A DNA stretch of 64,000 nt, taken from assembly GCF_023913515.1 (NCBI RefSeq), contig NZ_CP099391.1:2852001-2916000 (forward strand). The letters run 5' to 3'. Source of the stretch: Natronococcus sp. CG52. Its GTDB lineage: Archaea; Halobacteriota; Halobacteria; Halobacteriales; Natrialbaceae. The translations under genes and the position numbers were made by a program. The notes beneath the pieces are model-generated. The model searched no databases. It saw only the letters and a program-made list of their open reading frames with translations, and was not told the origin of the DNA. Within the stretch, counting starts at the first letter, position 1, and each line of letters opens with the position of its first letter. This document shows positions 29,378-37,925 of this stretch, piece after piece.

Positions 29378-31191
29378 AATTGGTCCTCCGTCAGCGCGAA
29401 CTGACCGTTGTCGCCGCCGCTCGGCACCATCGGATAGACGTTCGCCTGCGGATCGATGTGGGCGTCGATCACCGAGGGACCGTCGTACGCCAGCGCGGCG
29501 TCGATGGTGTCGGCGACGTCGTTGTAGTCGTCGATCCGGAAGCCCCGCGCGCCGAACGCCTCGGCGAGCTTGTCGAACTCGGGCATCCAGCCGTAGTCCG
29601 ACGCGGAGTGACGGCCGTCGAAGAAGGCGTCCTGCCACTGTCGGACCATCCCGATGTACTCGTTGTTGAGCACGGCGACCGTGATGTCCAGCTCCTCGCG
29701 GACGGCCACGGACAGTCCCTGCAGCGTCATCAGGAACGAGCCGTCGCCGTCGATACAGACGACCTCCTGGTCGTCGTCGGCCGCGAAGCGGGCGCCGATC
29801 GCCGCCGGCAGCCCGTAGCCCATCGTCCCCAGCCCGTGACTCGAGACCCAGGTCCGGGGCTCGGTGTAGGTCCAGTACTGGCAGGCCCACATCTGGTGTT
29901 GGCCGACGCCGGTCGTCACGACGGCGTTGTCGCTCGTCGCTTCGTCCAGGGCCTCGACGACGAACTGGGGCTTGACCGGTTCGTCGTCGGGCGTGTCGTA
30001 GGCCATCGAGTAGTCGGACTTCCACTGCTGGCACTGGGCGCGCCACTTCGTGATCTGCGGCGAGTCGTCGACCGCCTCGCTCAGCTGGTCGACGACCGTT
30101 TCGGCGTCGCCGACCAGCGGGTAGTCCGCGTGGATGTTCTTCGAGATCTCCGCGGGGTCGATGTCGACGTGGATGACCTCCGCGTCGGGTGCGAAGGTTT
30201 CGATCCCGCCGGTCAGGCGGTCGTCGAACCGGGTGCCGATCGCCAGCATGGTGTCACAGTGGGTGATCGCCATGTTGGCGTAGCCGGTACCGTGCATGCC
30301 CGCCATCTCCATGGATAGCTCGTGATCCTCGGGGAACGAGCCGATAGCGGGCATCGTCGTGACGACCGGGATCTCGTGCTCGATGGCGAACTCTCGACAG
30401 GCCTCGCTGGCCTCGCCCTTGATGACGCCGCCGCCGAGCAGCATGACGGGACGCTGGGCGTTTTCGATCCGCTCGGCCGCGGCGTCGACGATCTCCCGGT
30501 CCGCTTCCTCCTGCACCTCGTAGGTGTGGGGCACTGCGGGCTCGTCGGGTTCGCGGTCGGTCTCGGCGTTGGTAACGTCCTTCGGCAGGTCGACCAGCGT
30601 CGGTCCGGGTCGGCCCTCTCGGGCGAGTGCGAACGCCTCGCTGACGTCGGTCCCGACGCGATCCGGTTCGCTCGAGAACGTGTTGTCCTTCGTGACCGGC
30701 GTCGTGACGCCCGTCGTGTCGGTCTCCTGGAAGGCGTCGTTGCCGACGAACTCGGTCGGCACCTGGCCGGTCAGCGCGACCATCGGGTCCGAGTCCATGT
30801 CGGCGTCGGCGAGGCCGGTGACGAGGTTCGTCGCGCCCGGTCCCGACGTGGCCAGGCAGATGCCCGGCTCGCCCGAGACGATGCCGTAGGCGTCGGCCGC
30901 GTGCGATGCGCCCTGCTCGTGGGCCATCGTCACGTGGGTGATCTCGGAGTCGTAGAGGGCGTCGTAGACGGGCATGATCGCGCCGCCCTGCACGCCGAAG
31001 GCGTGTTCGACGCCCGCGTTCTCGAGCGCGCGGACGACGGCCTCGGCGCCCGTGGTGACGGGTTGTTGCTCGGTTTCGGACGCCGCTTCGGCGGTCGCGT
31101 CGGCGTCGACCGACTCCTCCGCGTCGCGAGCCGGCTCCTGGTCGTCGTGCTGTTCTTCCGTCGTGGTAACCGGTGCTGCGCGTTCGCTCAT
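29374..31191 (-). CDS. ilvB: Acetolactate synthase large (catalytic) subunit
   Basis: A 605-residue ThDP-dependent enzyme that makes acetolactate (or acetohydroxybutyrate). The first about 45 residues are an acidic extension. The catalytic Glu is in MAHEQGASHAADAYG; FAD/ThDP landmarks include AIGTRFDDRLTGG, SHGLGTMGYGLPAAIG and the ThDP motif GDGSFLMTLQ ending in NN. It is the first gene of the ilvB-ilvN-ilvC-small protein-leuC-leuD operon and has a strong Shine-Dalgarno sequence. Confidence 0.96.
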   Translation of the reverse strand: MSERAAPVTTTEEQHDDQEPARDAEESVDADATAEAASETEQQPVTTGAEAVVRALENAGVEHAFGVQGGAIMPVYDALYDSEITHVTMAHEQGASHAADAYGIVSGEPGICLATSGPGATNLVTGLADADMDSDPMVALTGQVPTEFVGNDAFQETDTTGVTTPVTKDNTFSSEPDRVGTDVSEAFALAREGRPGPTLVDLPKDVTNAETDREPDEPAVPHTYEVQEEADREIVDAAAERIENAQRPVMLLGGGVIKGEASEACREFAIEHEIPVVTTMPAIGSFPEDHELSMEMAGMHGTGYANMAITHCDTMLAIGTRFDDRLTGGIETFAPDAEVIHVDIDPAEISKNIHADYPLVGDAETVVDQLSEAVDDSPQITKWRAQCQQWKSDYSMAYDTPDDEPVKPQFVVEALDEATSDNAVVTTGVGQHQMWACQYWTYTEPRTWVSSHGLGTMGYGLPAAIGARFAADDDQEVVCIDGDGSFLMTLQGLSVAVREELDITVAVLNNEYIGMVRQWQDAFFDGRHSASDYGWMPEFDKLAEAFGARGFRIDDYNDVADTIDAALAYDGPSVIDAHIDPQANVYPMVPSGGDNGQFALTEDQL

Positions 31192-31529
31192 CGATTACCT
31201 CCTGCCGCGTGGGGGCGGTCCGTTGCTCTGGGTGGTGTCATCTGCTGGATTGCTGGTCGCTCTGAAGCCGATGCGACGAATACGGGCCGGAATCGAGGAA
31301 GGAGTAGGTGAGGGGCTAGTTGGCCCCTACAATACGAATGCGAGCGAGCGCGCTGCCGTCGGCTGCACGAGCGCGAGCCGATGGTGAAGCGCGATCCGTC
31401 ATTACTCATCTCGTAGGCCCGCCAGTCGTAATAATAGTTCCGACCAGGGCAATGCTGGCGCAAACGCTGATGCGAACACTGCCGCGATAGCCGGGGCTCC
31501 CGGCCGGTAGCAAACGGGGCGGGCATCCC
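31192..31529 (-). other. Long leader region of the ilv-leu operon
   Basis: About 340 bases separate leuA from ilvB. A possible TATA element (ctattattac, minus strand near 31430) would give a leader of about 200 bases. Within it GGGGC and GCCCC (around 31320-31335) can form a small hairpin. Short frames in the leader show no run of Leu, Ile or Val codons, so classical attenuation is not supported. Confidence 0.35.
31197..31203 (-). promoter_or_regulatory. Strong Shine-Dalgarno for ilvB
   Basis: AGGAGGT on the minus strand lies 5 bases before the ilvB ATG. Such a full match to the anti-SD is uncommon among the starts in this window, many of which look leaderless. It shows that ilvB is translated from a leadered mRNA. 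Confidence 0.7.
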
Positions 31530-32763
31530 TCAGATTCGCACCTCCTCCGGCTCCTGCTGGCGCTCGATGCCAGCTTCCTCGGCGAATCGCTCCAGGTCGT
31601 CGACCGTGATCCGGCGCTTTTCCGCACCGTAATCCTTGACCTTTCGGGTGACCGCGCGCACCTGCTCGTCGGTGGGGTCGAATCCGGACTCGCGCAGTCG
31701 TTCGCGGACCGAGTGCGTCCCGGTGTGTTTCCCCATGACCAGTCGGCGTTTCGCGCCGACCATCTCCGGAGTCATGACGCCGGGTTCGAAGGTGTCGGAG
31801 TTCTCGATGACGCCGGCGGCGTGGATGCCGCTCTCGTGTGAGAAGGCGTTGTCGCCGACCACCGGCTTGTTGCCCGGCGTCGGGACGTCGCTTCGCTCCT
31901 CGACGGTCTCCGAGAGCTCCATGATCCGCGTCGTGTCGATTCCGGTATCGCACTGGTAGACCGACTCGACGGCCATCACGAACTCCTCGTAGGCGGCGTT
32001 GCCGGCGCGCTCGCCGATCGAGTTGACCGACACCTGGGCCTGGTCGGCCCCCGCTTCGATGCCGGACAGCGCGTTGGCGGTGGCCAGCCCGAAGTCGTCG
32101 TGGGTGTGGACGTCGACCCGCGCGTCGGTGTGAGCGCAGACCTTCTCGATCATGGCCCGGAACCGATTCGGCGTCGCGACGCCGCAGGTGTCCGGAATGT
32201 TGATCCAGTCCGTACCGGCCTCGCTGACCGCTTCGATCACCTCGAGCAGGAACGCCTCGTTGGTACGCGTCGCGTCCATCGGCGAGAACATGCAGGTCGC
32301 CCCCGCTTCCGTGATGCGTTCGACCGACTCGACGGCGCGCTCTACGACTTCCTCCCGCGTGGCGTGCATCGAGTCCTCGATCTGAACGTCGCTGGTGCTG
32401 ACGAACGTGTGAACCATCTCGACGCCGGAATCCAGCGCCGCTTCGATGTCCTTGTCGACGACGCGGGCTAACCCGCAGGTAGTCGTCGACGTCGAGGACG
32501 CGATATCACGAACGGCTTCGAACTCCGCATCGGAGTTGACCGGGAACCCCGCCTCGATGACGTGGGTTCCCATCTCGTCCAGAATCGATGCGATGTGCCG
32601 TTTGTCGTCGGCGGAGAACGACGTTCCGGGCGACTGTTCGCCGTCCCGGAGGGTCGTATCGAAGACACGTGCTGACTCGATTTCGTCAGTGGAATCTAAC
32701 GTGCCCTGGAAGAACTCGACCCCCCTGACTGGTGTCAGAGGTCGGGTTGCCTTGTGAAGACAT
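31530..32763 (-). CDS. leuA: 2-isopropylmalate synthase, N-terminus reached only by a +1 shift or unusual start
   Basis: The catalytic frame encodes an alpha-isopropylmalate synthase: VEFFQGTLDSTDEI, ARVFDTTLRDGEQSPGTSFS (metal Asp and catalytic Arg), GTHVIEAGFPVNSD, HTHDDFGLATANAL and NAFSHESGIHAAGVI. The frame is open up to a TGA at 32829-32831 but has no ATG, GTG or TTG before codon 32573, which would delete the catalytic strand. The leaderless-type ATG at 32763 opens a 25-codon frame that would join the leuA frame if one base of a G6 run (32720-32725) were skipped. Given coordinates assume that route (about 410 residues). A CTG inside the frame is the other option. A sequencing error in the homopolymer is possible. 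Confidence 0.8.
32722..32741 (-). promoter_or_regulatory. Hairpin over the leuA start region
   Basis: On the minus strand CCTCTGAC-ACCA-GTCAGGGG forms an 8-bp stem (one G-U pair) with a 4-base loop. Its 3' arm contains the G-run where the reading frame of leuA changes. It lies 22-41 bases downstream of the leaderless ATG. Confidence 0.55.
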
Positions 32764-33209
32764 TGTATCCGTTCCGAGGCTCGACGATGTATATAAACCT
32801 GGCGCTGTCTCAGGTGTGTCGTGACCTGTCAACCCGAACAGCAGTCGACCGCTGCTGGAAAATCGCAAGACATCAACGACCTATTATTGAGCAGAGATCC
32901 TATTACCATACGGGACGGCTGCCGAACGGCTACTTTATTTCTAATGACACCTCTATAATTTCTATTTTTATTTCCACGTAATTAATCTTGAAGCGCTGGC
33001 GCGCGCTCTCCGGTGGACACACGGTCACTAACAATTAGCACAAACTCGGATAATCATACGTGCATCCATTCACAAGATTTTTTCAGCACGAACGACCAGA
33101 TACAATCGTCGTGTTAGGAAGATGCAGGGCTGTAGCCGAAGGAACTGCAACAGTGTTACAATCGGGCGCGCGTTCGATCGCCGCTCGTTCGAATCGGTAG
33201 TAACACCGA
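32764..33209. other. AT-rich intergenic region upstream of leuA
   Basis: About 450 bases, clearly AT-richer than neighbouring genes around 32880-32990. It holds the leuA promoter and a 6-bp inverted repeat (CAGCAG 32839-32844, CTGCTG 32852-32857) just upstream of the TATA box, which could be an operator. I see no gene. Confidence 0.45.
32790..32798 (-). promoter_or_regulatory. TATA box of leuA
   Basis: gtttatata on the minus strand is centred about 31 bases upstream of the ATG at 32763, placing the transcription start within a few bases of that ATG. This supports translation beginning at 32763 on a leaderless or nearly leaderless transcript. Confidence 0.6.
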
Positions 33210-33803
33210 TCACTCGAGCGCGTCGCGGTGGGACTCGTACCGGCTCACGTACCGGTCCTCACAGGAGGTACAGCAGAACGTCTTGACCTCGCCGTCGACC
33301 GACGCCGTCACCCCGTCGTTGGTGACCTGCTTCCCACAGACCACGCAGTCGAGTGCGAACCCCGTCGCCGCGAGGTCGGTGATCCGCTCCGAGCGGTTGC
33401 ACAGCGCGACGTCGTAGCCGGTCAGCGTCTCGAGCTCGAGCTCCCGTTCGAGCCAGGATCGGGCGTCGGCGTCCGGGATCGCCGCGTGGACGATCACGCG
33501 GCCGTCCATCGTCTCGAAGACGTGTTCGACGCCCTCGAGGTCGCCGGCGGCCGCGTAGACGTCGTCGACCGCGTCGGGGGTCGGCTCCAGTTCGACTAAC
33601 ACCGGCACGTCGCCACGGAGCGTTCCGCGGTCGATGTCGATCGTAAAGCCCTGGATGATTCCCTGCTCCTCGAGTCGCGAGATGCGATCGGAGACGGCCG
33701 GCGGCGTCAGGCCGACGTGATCGGCGATCTCCCTGTACGGACGGCGGGCATCGGCCGCGAGGAGTTCAAGAATCTCGAGGTCTGTCTCGTCGAGATCGCG
33801 CAT
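33210..33803 (-). CDS. Lrp/AsnC-family regulator with C-terminal TRASH metal-binding domain
   Basis: A 197-residue protein starting MRDLDETDLEILELLAADAR. The AsnC HTH is REIADHVGLTPPAVSDRISRLEEQG, followed by an Lrp ligand/dimer domain. The last about 45 residues are a TRASH domain with cysteines in CVVCGK and FCCTSCEDRY that would bind a metal such as copper. The same architecture occurs in a Halobacterium copper-responsive regulator. It is divergent from a ferritin-like gene across 93 bases, suggesting metal-controlled expression of one or both. Confidence 0.88.
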   Translation of the reverse strand: MRDLDETDLEILELLAADARRPYREIADHVGLTPPAVSDRISRLEEQGIIQGFTIDIDRGTLRGDVPVLVELEPTPDAVDDVYAAAGDLEGVEHVFETMDGRVIVHAAIPDADARSWLERELELETLTGYDVALCNRSERITDLAATGFALDCVVCGKQVTNDGVTASVDGEVKTFCCTSCEDRYVSRYESHRDALE

Positions 33804-33896
33804 ACGCGTCGATTTAGGGAGGGCCGGGACATGAGTGTACCGTGCGGGGGACGGCGTGTGAGGATTATACCTCCGCTCGTGGTAGACCGGGGCGCA

Positions 33897-34352
33897 ATGA
33901 CGAACGACGAAGTCACCGACCTGTTGACGGAAGCGTACATCGACGAACTCGAGACCGTGATGAACTACCTGACGAACGCCATCGTGCTGGACGGCGTCCA
34001 CGCCGAGGAGGTCAAAGAGAGCCTCGAGACGGACGTCGACGAGGAACTCGAGCACGCCCGGTTGCTGGGAAACCGACTGAAGCAACTCGACCGGTCCCCG
34101 CCCGGCTCGGAGTCGTTCGAGGCGCGCCAGTCCAGTCTCCAGCCGCCCGAGGACACGACCGACGTGCAGTCGGTCATCGACGGCGTCCTCGAGGCCGAGG
34201 AGGAGGCGATGGAGACCTACCGATCGCTGCTCGAGGCGGCCGAGGAGGCGAACGACCCCGTCACCGAGGACGTCGCGGTGACGATCCTCTCGGACGAGGA
34301 GGCTCATCACACCGAATTCCGGGGATTCAAGAAGGAGTTTCCCCAGGACTGA
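33897..34352 (+). CDS. Ferritin-like / rubrerythrin-type four-helix protein
   Basis: A 151-residue protein, mostly helical, starting MTNDEVTDLLTEAYIDELET. Likely di-iron ligands are Glu in IDELETVMNY, EELEHARLLG, AEEEAMETYR and SDEEAHHTEFRGF, which gives the E...ExxH...E...ExxH pattern of the ferritin-like superfamily. It may store or oxidise iron, but the exact activity is not clear. An upstream in-frame extension to 33717 is unlikely because it overlaps the divergent regulator. Confidence 0.82.
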   Translation: MTNDEVTDLLTEAYIDELETVMNYLTNAIVLDGVHAEEVKESLETDVDEELEHARLLGNRLKQLDRSPPGSESFEARQSSLQPPEDTTDVQSVIDGVLEAEEEAMETYRSLLEAAEEANDPVTEDVAVTILSDEEAHHTEFRGFKKEFPQD

Positions 34353-34414
34353 GGCGTCTACAAACAGGTCTCTCGAAGCGAACGTTTTTCTCGTCGCGCT
34401 TCGAGTGAGCCCAC

Positions 34415-34702
34415 ATGAGCGATTTCGACCTCGACTTACGGACCGTCGAGGATGAGCACATCGCCGAGGAGTTCGAGGGTGAGATCGTCCTCGGCGTCCT
34501 CGACGGGACGACTCCGGCGGACAAGTGGCTCGAGACGGTCTCGAACGGCAGCGTGCTCGTCCTCTGCGTGGACGGGGAAGTCAACGACCTGGCGGCCGGC
34601 TTCGCGCGCGACGTCAAGGAATCCGGCGGTAGCCTCGTCCACTTCCGGGGCTTTCTGATCGTCGCGCCGCCGGGCGTCGACGTTAACAGCGACCAACTGT
34701 AA
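34415..34702 (+). CDS. DUF5779 family protein
   Basis: A 95-residue acidic protein (MSDFDLDLRTVEDEHIAEEF) matching my recollection of the haloarchaeal DUF5779 family. It has alternating hydrophobic strands (EIVLGVLDG, SVLVLCVDGEVNDLAAGFA, SLVHFRGFLIVAPPGVD), no membrane segment and no obvious active site. Function unknown. Confidence 0.75.
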   Translation: MSDFDLDLRTVEDEHIAEEFEGEIVLGVLDGTTPADKWLETVSNGSVLVLCVDGEVNDLAAGFARDVKESGGSLVHFRGFLIVAPPGVDVNSDQL

Positions 34703-34804
34703 GAGGGGAGTAATTTCGCGCCGATACCCGCAGTTGTATCGGCCGAAACTCGATCGGCGCGTCGTCACAAAACGATTACCTCGGATGCGATCGTACCGAC
34801 CGGT

Positions 34805-35032
34805 ATGGGACGATACGGCAACCTCGACTACGCCTCCTTGGCGAAGACGGGCTTCCTCCTGGGACTCGGGCTGTTCGCGTTCGGTGCGGGTGCAGAGCTC
34901 CTCGGCCGCGCGCTCTACGATTCGCTTCCCGCCTGGGAACACGCGCTGTTCGTGTACTGTGAGGGAATCGGAATCGCGGTCGCGTTTTTCTCGCCGTGGA
35001 TCTTCGGGGTTCTCCTCCCGCTGACCGAATAA
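34805..35032 (+). CDS. Small two-helix membrane protein (DUF7860-like)
   Basis: A 75-residue protein with two membrane segments: residues about 14-36 (TGFLLGLGLFAFGAGAELLG) and about 48-72 (ALFVYCEGIGIAVAFFSPWI). The N-terminus MGRYGNLDYASLAKTGF resembles a small haloarchaeal family I believe is DUF7860. Function unknown. Confidence 0.7.
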   Translation: MGRYGNLDYASLAKTGFLLGLGLFAFGAGAELLGRALYDSLPAWEHALFVYCEGIGIAVAFFSPWIFGVLLPLTE

Positions 35033-35056
35033 CCGCTCCGAGCGGATGCGAGGGAT

Positions 35057-35740
35057 CTACGATCGAAACGTCAACCAGTGACCGTCTTGATCGCGCACGA
35101 CGACTTCCTCGGCCGCGTCTTGCTCGATCCGGTCGACGCGATCACGGACTGCGTCGAGCGCCGCCCGCGGATCTTCGGTCTCGAACCCGAGGTCGACGTG
35201 GACGCCGCCGCGTGCGTCGGCGATTCCGAGGTGCGGTTCCCAGAGCTCGAGCGCCATCGGACCGTCCATCCGGATCCGCTTTCGGTCGTCGCCCACGTCG
35301 ACCGTCTCGAATCCGAGATCGGTGTAGAACGCCTGGGCGCGCTCGAGCGACTCAACCTCGAGGACGACCTCGAAGATACCGTCGATCCCCGGCCCGTCGA
35401 CGCCCTGCTGGCCGAGTTCGACGCAGTTGCCGTCGGGATCGTACAGGTACAGCGACTTCGCGGTGCCGAATTGGACCTCCTCGAGGTCGTACTGCTCGCT
35501 CAGGCGGGTCCACCAGTCGTCGTACTCGGCGGCCGGGATGGAAAAGGCGTAGTGGGTGTGGAGCCCGCCTCGCGGGAGTTCGTCTGGTCGTCGCAGAACG
35601 AGATCGGTCTCGCCTGCGGCCAGGACGCACTCGTCCTCGCGGTCGTCGCGGACGGACAGCGACAGCGTCTCCTCGTAAAATCGCCGTGTCTGCTCGAGGT
35701 ACTTGGCCTCGAGCGTGAGCCAGGAGAGACCGGTGAGCAT
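35057..35740 (-). CDS. VOC-superfamily (glyoxalase-like) metalloprotein
   Basis: A 227-residue protein with two vicinal-oxygen-chelate repeats: residues about 1-105 (LTLEAKYLEQTRRFYEETL, then YLYDPDGNCVELGQQG) and about 113-225 (FEVVLEVESLERAQAFYTDL, ending VVRDQDGHWLTF). Metal ligands would be the His/Glu at strand ends. I chose the ATG at 35740; an ATG at 35767 adds nine residues. The substrate cannot be told from sequence. Confidence 0.85.
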   Translation of the reverse strand: MLTGLSWLTLEAKYLEQTRRFYEETLSLSVRDDREDECVLAAGETDLVLRRPDELPRGGLHTHYAFSIPAAEYDDWWTRLSEQYDLEEVQFGTAKSLYLYDPDGNCVELGQQGVDGPGIDGIFEVVLEVESLERAQAFYTDLGFETVDVGDDRKRIRMDGPMALELWEPHLGIADARGGVHVDLGFETEDPRAALDAVRDRVDRIEQDAAEEVVVRDQDGHWLTFRS

Positions 35741-35820
35741 GGTCGTCCCTACTTCGGGTGGGGACATAGAAGCGTCGCCGCCCGTCCACGTTTATGAGCG
35801 GAGCGGACGTAGTGTCCAGC

Positions 35821-36504
35821 ATGCCCTTCCGCGTCGACGAGCAGGCGACCGAGTTCGCGGAGATCGATCGCTTCGACGGCGGCGTCGGCTGGATCGCCCA
35901 GCCCGAAGAGAAGATGCAGCGCGCCAGCCACGCCCTCGAGCGGGACGGCGAGGTGTGGCTGTTCGATCCCGTCGACACCGCCGGACTCGACGAACTCCTC
36001 ACCGAGTTCGGAGACGTGACCGGTGTCGTCGTCACGCTCGGCCGACACACGCGCGACGCCGAAGCCATCGCGAACCGTCACGACGTTCCGGTCTACCTGC
36101 CGGCGTTCTTCGAGGGCGTCTCCGAAGGGATCGACGCGCCGGTCGTCCGCTTCGGCGACGAACTCGCGGAGACCGGATTCAAGACCCGGATCGTCGTCGA
36201 CAACCAGTTCTGGCGGGAGGTCGCCGTCTACGATCCCGACGGGCGAACGCTCCTCGTCTCGGAATCGCTCGGGACGGCCGACTACTACCTCGCCAGGGGT
36301 GAACGCCTCGGGGTACACCCGGTTCGGCGGGCGGTTCCGCCGCGCGACCCCCTCGGCGACCTCGTCCCCGATCGGGTGCTCGTCGGTCACGGCGCCGGTA
36401 TACTGAACGACGCGCCGACCGCACTCGAGACCGCCCTCTCCGGGTCGCGAAAGCGAGCGCCGCTGCTGTACGCCAAAACCGGACGAAAACTGCTCCCGAT
36501 CTGA
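35821..36504 (+). CDS. Conserved protein resembling a metallo-beta-lactamase fold
   Basis: A 227-residue protein (MPFRVDEQATEFAEIDRF). Segments such as GEVWLFDPVDTAGLDELL, VTGVVVTLGRHTRDAEAI and DRVLVGHGAGIL follow the layout of MBL-fold hydrolases, but the HxHxDH motif is reduced to a single His region, so a metal-dependent hydrolase is uncertain. I chose the ATG at 35821, because an upstream ATG (35794) sits in a TATA-like tttatg that would place the transcript start at 35821. Function unknown. Confidence 0.65.
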   Translation: MPFRVDEQATEFAEIDRFDGGVGWIAQPEEKMQRASHALERDGEVWLFDPVDTAGLDELLTEFGDVTGVVVTLGRHTRDAEAIANRHDVPVYLPAFFEGVSEGIDAPVVRFGDELAETGFKTRIVVDNQFWREVAVYDPDGRTLLVSESLGTADYYLARGERLGVHPVRRAVPPRDPLGDLVPDRVLVGHGAGILNDAPTALETALSGSRKRAPLLYAKTGRKLLPI

Positions 36505-36535
36505 GGGACACAACTAACCTCGCACCCCTCGTACG

Positions 36536-36964
36536 ATGACCGTGGTATACGTCACTCGCGCGCTGGTCGACGTTTTGCTCGAACTCGCCAGCGACGCCGA
36601 TCCGAACCGTGTAGCGACGGGCGTCTCCGTTACCCCTGCCAGCGAACTCGAGGGGGGCGACGAGATACCGCCCGAAACGCTCGTCTTCACGGATTTCCTC
36701 CTCCCGGATTCGGGTAACGCGGTTAACGCGGTCTTCGGCGTCGATCTCTCCACGCCCGTTCGCGAGGCCCAGGGGCAGTTCGTCTCTCATCCCGTCAGGG
36801 AACTCGAGGTGACGAAACGGGACGATCTCGCGGAGGTGATCTTCGTCGCGGTCCCGCCGTGGAAGATCGACGACGCGTCGTTCGCCGCCTTCGATCGCGC
36901 GGGCAAGCGCCAGCCGCTCGAGATCATCGATGCCCGCGCGCCGGAGGGGTCGCTCCAGGATTGA
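36536..36964 (+). CDS. Conserved haloarchaeal hypothetical protein (JAB/MPN-like start)
   Basis: A 142-residue acidic protein. It begins with VYVTRALVDVLLELASDADP and later has GQFVSHPVRELEVTKRDDLAEV. The opening helix and a central xxSHP recall JAB/MPN isopeptidase folds, but the full JAMM metal motif is absent, so this is only a structural guess. It lies 31 bases after the MBL-like gene on the same strand. Confidence 0.6.
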   Translation: MTVVYVTRALVDVLLELASDADPNRVATGVSVTPASELEGGDEIPPETLVFTDFLLPDSGNAVNAVFGVDLSTPVREAQGQFVSHPVRELEVTKRDDLAEVIFVAVPPWKIDDASFAAFDRAGKRQPLEIIDARAPEGSLQD

Positions 36965-37282
36965 ACACTCGACGACAAGACAAAATAACTCGAGAACGAT
37001 GCTATGGCGGCTCAGCGGCCGGCTGCCGACGGCCAGCTTCCGTCGTCGAGGATCCGGTCGACGATGCTCCCGGAAGGCTGTTCTCCGTCGTCGGATTCGT
37101 CGGGAGAGGGGAAGTTTGGCACGTGTGGCATGCACCTCGACCTCCACGAGCGGCTAGCGTCTCGAGACGGAAAATAGCTCGGCCCGTCCGGCGACTCGGG
37201 AGCCCAGTTCGGCCTCGCGAGGGGCCGAAGGGAGGTTCCGACGTGGGAGCGGCCGTCGGATCGGTCGCCTCGCCGCGCTCGC
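36965..37282. other. Intergenic region with one possible tiny gene
   Basis: About 318 bases between convergent neighbours. Besides the short minus-strand frame listed separately, I see no gene. The GC-rich inverted pieces ggccggctgcc and gacggcc near 37017-37040 could form a terminator stem. Confidence 0.35.
37012..37131 (-). CDS. Possible 39-residue small protein
   Basis: A short frame (MPHVPNFPSPDESDDGEQPS, then IVDRILDDGSWP) with haloarchaeal-like acidic composition. Small acidic proteins are frequent in haloarchaea, but there is no family match or clear ribosome-binding site, so support is weak. Confidence 0.25.
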   Translation of the reverse strand: MPHVPNFPSPDESDDGEQPSGSIVDRILDDGSWPSAAGR

Positions 37283-37492
37283 TTACTCGAGATACCCCAG
37301 CCCGCGGAGCTGTTCGGCGATTTCTTCGAACTCCGCCTCGGTGAGTTCGCCCTGTTGCTGGTGCTGGATGACGATGCTCCGGAGCAGGAATCGGACCAGA
37401 TCGCTGGTGCTCTGGAAACTCGTCCCCTCGATCGTCTCGTCGACGCGGTCGGCGAGGTCCTTCGGGATCGAAACCGTGGTGTACTCGGTCAT
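37283..37492 (-). CDS. CopG-type ribbon-helix-helix regulator
   Basis: A 69-residue protein: ribbon MTEYTTVSIPKDLADRVDET, then helices STSDLVRFLLRSIVIQHQQQ. This is a typical RHH DNA-binding fold that acts as a dimer. The C-terminal helix ends in EIAEQLRGLGYLE, a tail strikingly like that of the AlkP-superfamily proteins encoded 8-20 kb away. No toxin gene adjoins it, so it is probably a transcription regulator rather than an antitoxin. Confidence 0.85.
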   Translation of the reverse strand: MTEYTTVSIPKDLADRVDETIEGTSFQSTSDLVRFLLRSIVIQHQQQGELTEAEFEEIAEQLRGLGYLE

Positions 37493-37595
37493 ACACGATA
37501 CTCCGTCGCGCCCCTCAAAGACGTGTCGGCATTCGAGAAGGGGTCGGCGATCGTCTCCGTAGCGGTTTTGAGATGTGGCGCCCTACACACGACGC

Positions 37596-37925
37596 ATGGG
37601 AGTCCGGCCACCGTCGAACAACGACGACGATAAACCCGACAGCGTCGACTTCGGCATCGCTGCAGTCGACGCTCGTCTCAGGAACACCGATCTCGCGTTT
37701 CCGGCGACGAAAGACGATGTCGCGGCCGAGCTCGGTCACGAGCACATCTCCTACGACGTCCACGGCAACGACGTCCCGCTCGGGGAGATGCTCGAGGAGA
37801 CCGACCGCGACCGGTTCGGATCGCGCCAGGAGTTGCTGAACGCGCTCCACGAACCCTTCGAGGAGTACCGCCGACAGCACTCGAACGGCGTCGTCCAGCA
37901 GGTGCGGTCGATGCTACCGTTCTAG
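37596..37925 (+). CDS. DUF5789 family protein
   Basis: A 109-residue acidic protein (MGVRPPSNNDDDKPDSVDFG) with LAFPATKDDVAAELGH, a short linker and FGSRQELLNALHEPFEEYRR near the C-terminus, matching my recollection of the haloarchaeal DUF5789 family. The ATG at 37596 is preferred over 37575. It converges with aglJ with a 4-base overlap. Function unknown. Confidence 0.75.
   Translation: MGVRPPSNNDDDKPDSVDFGIAAVDARLRNTDLAFPATKDDVAAELGHEHISYDVHGNDVPLGEMLEETDRDRFGSRQELLNALHEPFEEYRRQHSNGVVQQVRSMLPF

Noticed and set aside
31188-31526. A leader-peptide gene for attenuation before ilvB
   Set aside because: The available frames lack runs of Leu, Ile or Val codons and no terminator/antiterminator pair is clear.
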